Positions 60,893 to 64,000 of a stretch of DNA of 64,000 bases are shown piece after piece. The stretch is from Erwinia sp039023475 (GTDB taxonomy: Bacteria; Pseudomonadota; Gammaproteobacteria; Enterobacterales; Enterobacteriaceae), in the NCBI RefSeq assembly GCF_039023475.1, contig NZ_JBCHVB010000002.1, positions 434,001 to 498,000 on the forward strand, in the 5' to 3' direction. The notes beneath the pieces were generated by a model that saw only the letters and a list, made by a program, of their open reading frames with translations, had not been told where the DNA came from and ran no database searches. The translations under genes were made by a program, and so were the position numbers. Numbering within the stretch: the stretch's first letter is position 1; the number at the start of each line of letters is the position of its first letter.

Positions 60893-63800
60893 TCAGCCCG
60901 GCGTCTCCAGCCGGCTGTAGCCCAGCCCGTTAACCTTACGCACCTTAATCTGCACCGGAATACGTTCCTTCATCGCCTCAACGTGACTGATTACGCCAAT
61001 GGTTTTGCCGCTGGCGTTCAGCGCATCCAGCGCGTCCAGCGCACTGTCGAGCGTTTCCGCATCCAGCGTCCCGAACCCCTCATCCAGGAAAAGTGATTCA
61101 ATCTGCGTTTTATGGCTGACCAGATCGGAAAGCGCCAGCGCCAGCGCGAGGCTGACGAGGAAGCTTTCGCCGCCGGAGAGCGTACGCGTGTCGCGTGTCG
61201 CGTCGGCCTGCCAGGTATCCACCACCTGCAGCTCAAGCGCTTCCAGCGATTTACGCTGCAGAAGGTAGCGGCCATGCAGCCGATCCAGCTGATTGTTCGC
61301 CAGCCAGACCAGATGATCCAGCGTCAGCCCCTGGGCGAATTTACGGAATTTATCCCCTTCCTTTGAGCCAATTAACTGGTTCAGGTAGCTCCAGTCTTCC
61401 GCCTGATGTTCATGTTCGGCTATCCGGGCCAGTAAAGCCTGCTGCTGCGTGCGGCGGGCGGCATCGCTGTTGAGCTGCTGGCGCGCTTCGCCCTGGCGCT
61501 GGGCATTTTCCTTCAGTCGCCGGGCGAGATCGGTCACGCTCTCCGCCAGCGCGCCCTCTGTCTCCGTCATTGCATCAGGCTTCTCAGCCTGATGCATCCT
61601 GAGGCTTTTTTCAGCCTGTGCCAGCAGCGTGGCTGCCTGCTGGCACGCTTCCTCATGATGTTTTTTCAGGGCAGTGAGACGGGCAATCTCCGCCTCATCA
61701 AGCAGGGCGGCGGTGAAGGCCGCTTCATCGCTGAAATGGCTGGCCGCCAGCGCGGTAAGCAGGGTTTGCTGCGCCTGCGTCAGCCTTTCAGCCAGCATGG
61801 CTGACTGTTCAGAAAGTGAATTATGCTGTCCGGTCAGGGTATTTAGGCGATCCTGCTGCTGTTGCCACTGCTTCTGCTGCGCCTGCGCTTCACCGGCATG
61901 CTGCTGCGTCACTGTTTTCAGCTGACTGAGTACCTCAGCCGTCTGTCGTTCACCAAACAGCGCCAGACGCTGCTGCTGCTGGTCACGCAGGGTAAGCCGC
62001 TCAGCGTTAAGGCGGCTTTCCAGCGCATCCAGCCGCGCCTGCTCTTTCGCTATCTCTTCGCTAAGCGCCTGCTGCTGGCTGCTCAGCGTCGCCAGCTCCG
62101 GTGCCAGAACGGCCAGCGCCTGTCCGGTCTGAAGCCATTGCTGCCATTCAGCCTGACGCTCCGCCAGCCAGCCTTCATGCTCTGCCGTCTCAGGCAGGGA
62201 TAATCCGAGCGTCCGCAGGCTGGCCGCAAGCGTCGCCTGCTGCTCTTGCAGCGTGTGGCTTTCAGCGGCCAGCCGCTGGGTAAGTTCCGCCAGCGTCTGG
62301 TTTGAAGTAAGTAATTGCTGACTGGTCAGTTCCTGCTGCTGCTGAAGTGTTGTCAGCGCCTGCTGGTGCCGGGTCAGCGTATCTTTATGCTGTTGCAGCG
62401 TCCTGACGCCAAGCTGCATGCGGCTCAGTTCGGCCTGACGCGCGGTTTCTGACTGCTCCTGTTCACTCAGCCAGTCCGCCGCCTGTTGCAGGTTGTCCGG
62501 CGTCAGCGTCAGCGAAAGCGCTTCTACCGTTTCACGCCAGCGGGCGTGCAGGCGAGCGGTTTCACGACCGGTCTCCTCCAGCTCTAACCTCAGTTTTTCC
62601 GCCTGCTGCTGCAGATTTTTAACTTCTTCCCGCTTCGCGGTTCCCCGATCGTGCAGCGTCTGGACCTCAGATATCAGCGCCTTAAGGCGGTTCTGGTTTT
62701 CTGACGTTTGCAGCGCCTGATACTCCGCAACGGCGGGATGTTCGCAGGCGCCGCAGAGCGGGCAGGGCTGGCCCGCTTCCAGCTGCGCACGGTGCTGCTC
62801 AAGGCTGGCAATGCGTCGCTCAAGCTCACAGCGCTGTTCGAGATCGAGCTGGTGCTGATGCTTTTCTTTCCAGCTGGCGCGCAGGCTGTGCAACAGCTGT
62901 TCCGCGGCCTGAAGCTGCTGCTGTAACGCCCGCTGACTCTCTTGCTGCTTCTGGTGTCGCTGCGCCAGCTGCTGCCACTGAGGCAGAAGTAGCGCCAGCG
63001 TCTGGCGCAGGGGACGCTGCTGGTTCAGGCGGGTTAACGCCGCCTGCACCTTCTCTTCGGGATGCTGCATCTCCAGCGCGGCAAGCTCACTTTCAGCCTT
63101 AGTGACCTGTAGCCGGGCTTCTTCCATCGCCTGCTGCTGGGGGCGCGCCTGCTGGTCGAGCAGGGTGAGGCTTTGTTCAAGTTCGGTGACCGCTTTCTGC
63201 TGCCCGTTGATGCGCTGCTGGAGGGCCGCCAGCGCCTGAGCGCTTTCCTGCTGCCGGGTAAAGGTCATACGCCAGAGCGGCAACGATTCGCCCCAGGCGG
63301 CAAAGCGAGCATGCTCCTGCTGCCAGCGCTGATGTCCGCTCTGCTGTGCCTGTTTATCCCGCTCCGTCTGCTGCTTCTGCTGCTGCGTCAGGCGGCGCGT
63401 CTCCAGAGAGTGTTTGTACTCACTAACTTCCTGGCTGAGCTGGTCACTCTGGGCGCTCAGCGTGGCAATAAGGTTGTCCAGCGGAACCACTTTCTCTGCA
63501 ATCAGCGTTTCCTGCTGCTGCCTGAATGCCTCATGCTGCTGACGGGCGGCTTCGGCAGCATTGAGCCGGGCAGTGCTGGCTTCCAGTGCCTCTGCCGCCT
63601 GCTGCCGCTGGGCGGAAAGCTGATTAAGGGCAGCCGCAGACGTCTCACAGTCCTGCCGGAGCTGATTACGCTGATGCCAGACGGGACGCAGCTTCTCCGC
63701 CGGTTCGGCCAGCGTCAGGCGGGCCAGTTCCGGCTCTGCCTGCTGGGACGCGCCGGTTGCCTGCTGTGCCGCCGTCTGCGCCGCGTGCAGGGCCGCCTCC

Positions 63801-64000
63801 AGCGTCTGGTTTTGCTGATGCCAGTGCAGTCTCTGCTGCTGCTGCTGATAATGTGAAGTGAGTACCTGCTCTTCTTCTGTTAGCTGATGTAACTGTGAGG
63901 CGAGCTGCTGAAGCTGCGCTTCGTCAAGCAGGGCCATTCCGCTGGCCTGCGCCCTCAGCGTCTCCAGCGCCGTACGGGCATTTTTATGCCGTTCAAAGAC
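60893..64000 (-). CDS. sbcC: exonuclease SbcCD subunit SbcC, partial
   Basis: The visible 1035 residues are open to the right edge, so the N-terminal part with Walker A lies outside the window. Most of the protein is Gln/Glu/Leu-rich coiled coil. The zinc hook GQPCPLCGACEHPA (CxxC) is in its middle. The C-terminal ATPase lobe has the signature TLSGGESFLVSLALALALSD and Walker B SLFLDEGFGTLD, followed by ISHVEAM. SbcCD (Mre11/Rad50-like) cuts DNA hairpins and ends. sbcD would follow beyond the edge upstream of sbcC. Confidence 0.96.
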   Translation of the reverse strand, partial: VFERHKNARTALETLRAQASGMALLDEAQLQQLASQLHQLTEEEQVLTSHYQQQQQRLHWHQQNQTLEAALHAAQTAAQQATGASQQAEPELARLTLAEPAEKLRPVWHQRNQLRQDCETSAAALNQLSAQRQQAAEALEASTARLNAAEAARQQHEAFRQQQETLIAEKVVPLDNLIATLSAQSDQLSQEVSEYKHSLETRRLTQQQKQQTERDKQAQQSGHQRWQQEHARFAAWGESLPLWRMTFTRQQESAQALAALQQRINGQQKAVTELEQSLTLLDQQARPQQQAMEEARLQVTKAESELAALEMQHPEEKVQAALTRLNQQRPLRQTLALLLPQWQQLAQRHQKQQESQRALQQQLQAAEQLLHSLRASWKEKHQHQLDLEQRCELERRIASLEQHRAQLEAGQPCPLCGACEHPAVAEYQALQTSENQNRLKALISEVQTLHDRGTAKREEVKNLQQQAEKLRLELEETGRETARLHARWRETVEALSLTLTPDNLQQAADWLSEQEQSETARQAELSRMQLGVRTLQQHKDTLTRHQQALTTLQQQQELTSQQLLTSNQTLAELTQRLAAESHTLQEQQATLAASLRTLGLSLPETAEHEGWLAERQAEWQQWLQTGQALAVLAPELATLSSQQQALSEEIAKEQARLDALESRLNAERLTLRDQQQQRLALFGERQTAEVLSQLKTVTQQHAGEAQAQQKQWQQQQDRLNTLTGQHNSLSEQSAMLAERLTQAQQTLLTALAASHFSDEAAFTAALLDEAEIARLTALKKHHEEACQQAATLLAQAEKSLRMHQAEKPDAMTETEGALAESVTDLARRLKENAQRQGEARQQLNSDAARRTQQQALLARIAEHEHQAEDWSYLNQLIGSKEGDKFRKFAQGLTLDHLVWLANNQLDRLHGRYLLQRKSLEALELQVVDTWQADATRDTRTLSGGESFLVSLALALALSDLVSHKTQIESLFLDEGFGTLDAETLDSALDALDALNASGKTIGVISHVEAMKERIPVQIKVRKVNGLGYSRLETPG

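Noticed and set aside
60893..64000. Long plus-strand frames opposite sbcC
   Set aside because: They are antisense shadows of the Gln/Leu-rich coiled coil of sbcC.

Overview
The window looks like the chromosome of a yellow-pigmented member of the Erwiniaceae (Pantoea / Erwinia / Mixta group). Three things suggest this. There is a complete crtE-idi-crtX-crtY-crtI-crtB operon with convergent crtZ. There is the enterobacterial backbone iraP ... proC-yaiI-aroL-yaiA-aroM-ppnP-rdgC-mak ... sbcC in E. coli order. Many small genes (ytfJ, ygiW-like, crcB, mdtG, csp, ycgZ- and ymgB-like) have clear Enterobacterales relatives. No rRNA, tRNA, CRISPR array or intact mobile element was found; the only transposon trace is a decayed IS630-type transposase end at the left edge. 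Genus assignment is inference from gene content, not from a database comparison.

Left part (1-10.8 kb, almost all on the minus strand) is a carboxylate / amino-sugar catabolic island. It holds a three-gene TRAP transporter, a 2H-phosphoesterase-like gene, and a full sialic acid pathway: nanE, nanK, a sodium/sialic acid symporter, a YhcH/NanQ-type protein, an RpiR-type regulator and nanA. Two promoters, before nanE and before nanA, carry the same pair of 15-bp palindromes spaced exactly 30 bp apart, which I read as the regulator's operators. Next come a BLUF-EAL photoreceptor with a complete-looking EAL site, a YgiW-like periplasmic protein, and the carotenoid cluster (14-21.3 kb) that makes zeaxanthin diglucoside from IPP.

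The middle (21.5-37 kb) mixes ytfJ, an SDR, two MFS transporters, crcB, an unknown two-gene membrane module, a second iraP-like gene, dat-ddc (2,4-diaminobutyrate to 1,3-diaminopropane), a lone YjbE-like protein, a methyltransferase, a YmgB-like connector and an acyltransferase. From 37 to 49.5 kb lie a five-gene peptide-type ABC transporter, a CPBP protease, a CHASE4-PAS-GGDEF-EAL protein, a 21-codon membrane peptide, an I78 inhibitor lipoprotein, a YcgZ homologue, a cold shock gene and mdtG.

The right part (49.7-64 kb) is the conserved iraP-to-sbcC backbone with lineage-specific substitutions. A Rieske/FAD reductase sits between iraP and proC, where E. coli has phoA-psiF-dgcC. A TolA-C-domain lipoprotein and a CsgG/DUF4810/DUF799 lipoprotein operon sit between mak and sbcC, where E. 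coli has araJ. sbcC runs off the right edge. The most novel-looking items are the paired nan operators, the iraP duplicate, two very small membrane-protein genes, an orphan terminator that may end a small RNA, and the envelope lipoprotein modules.
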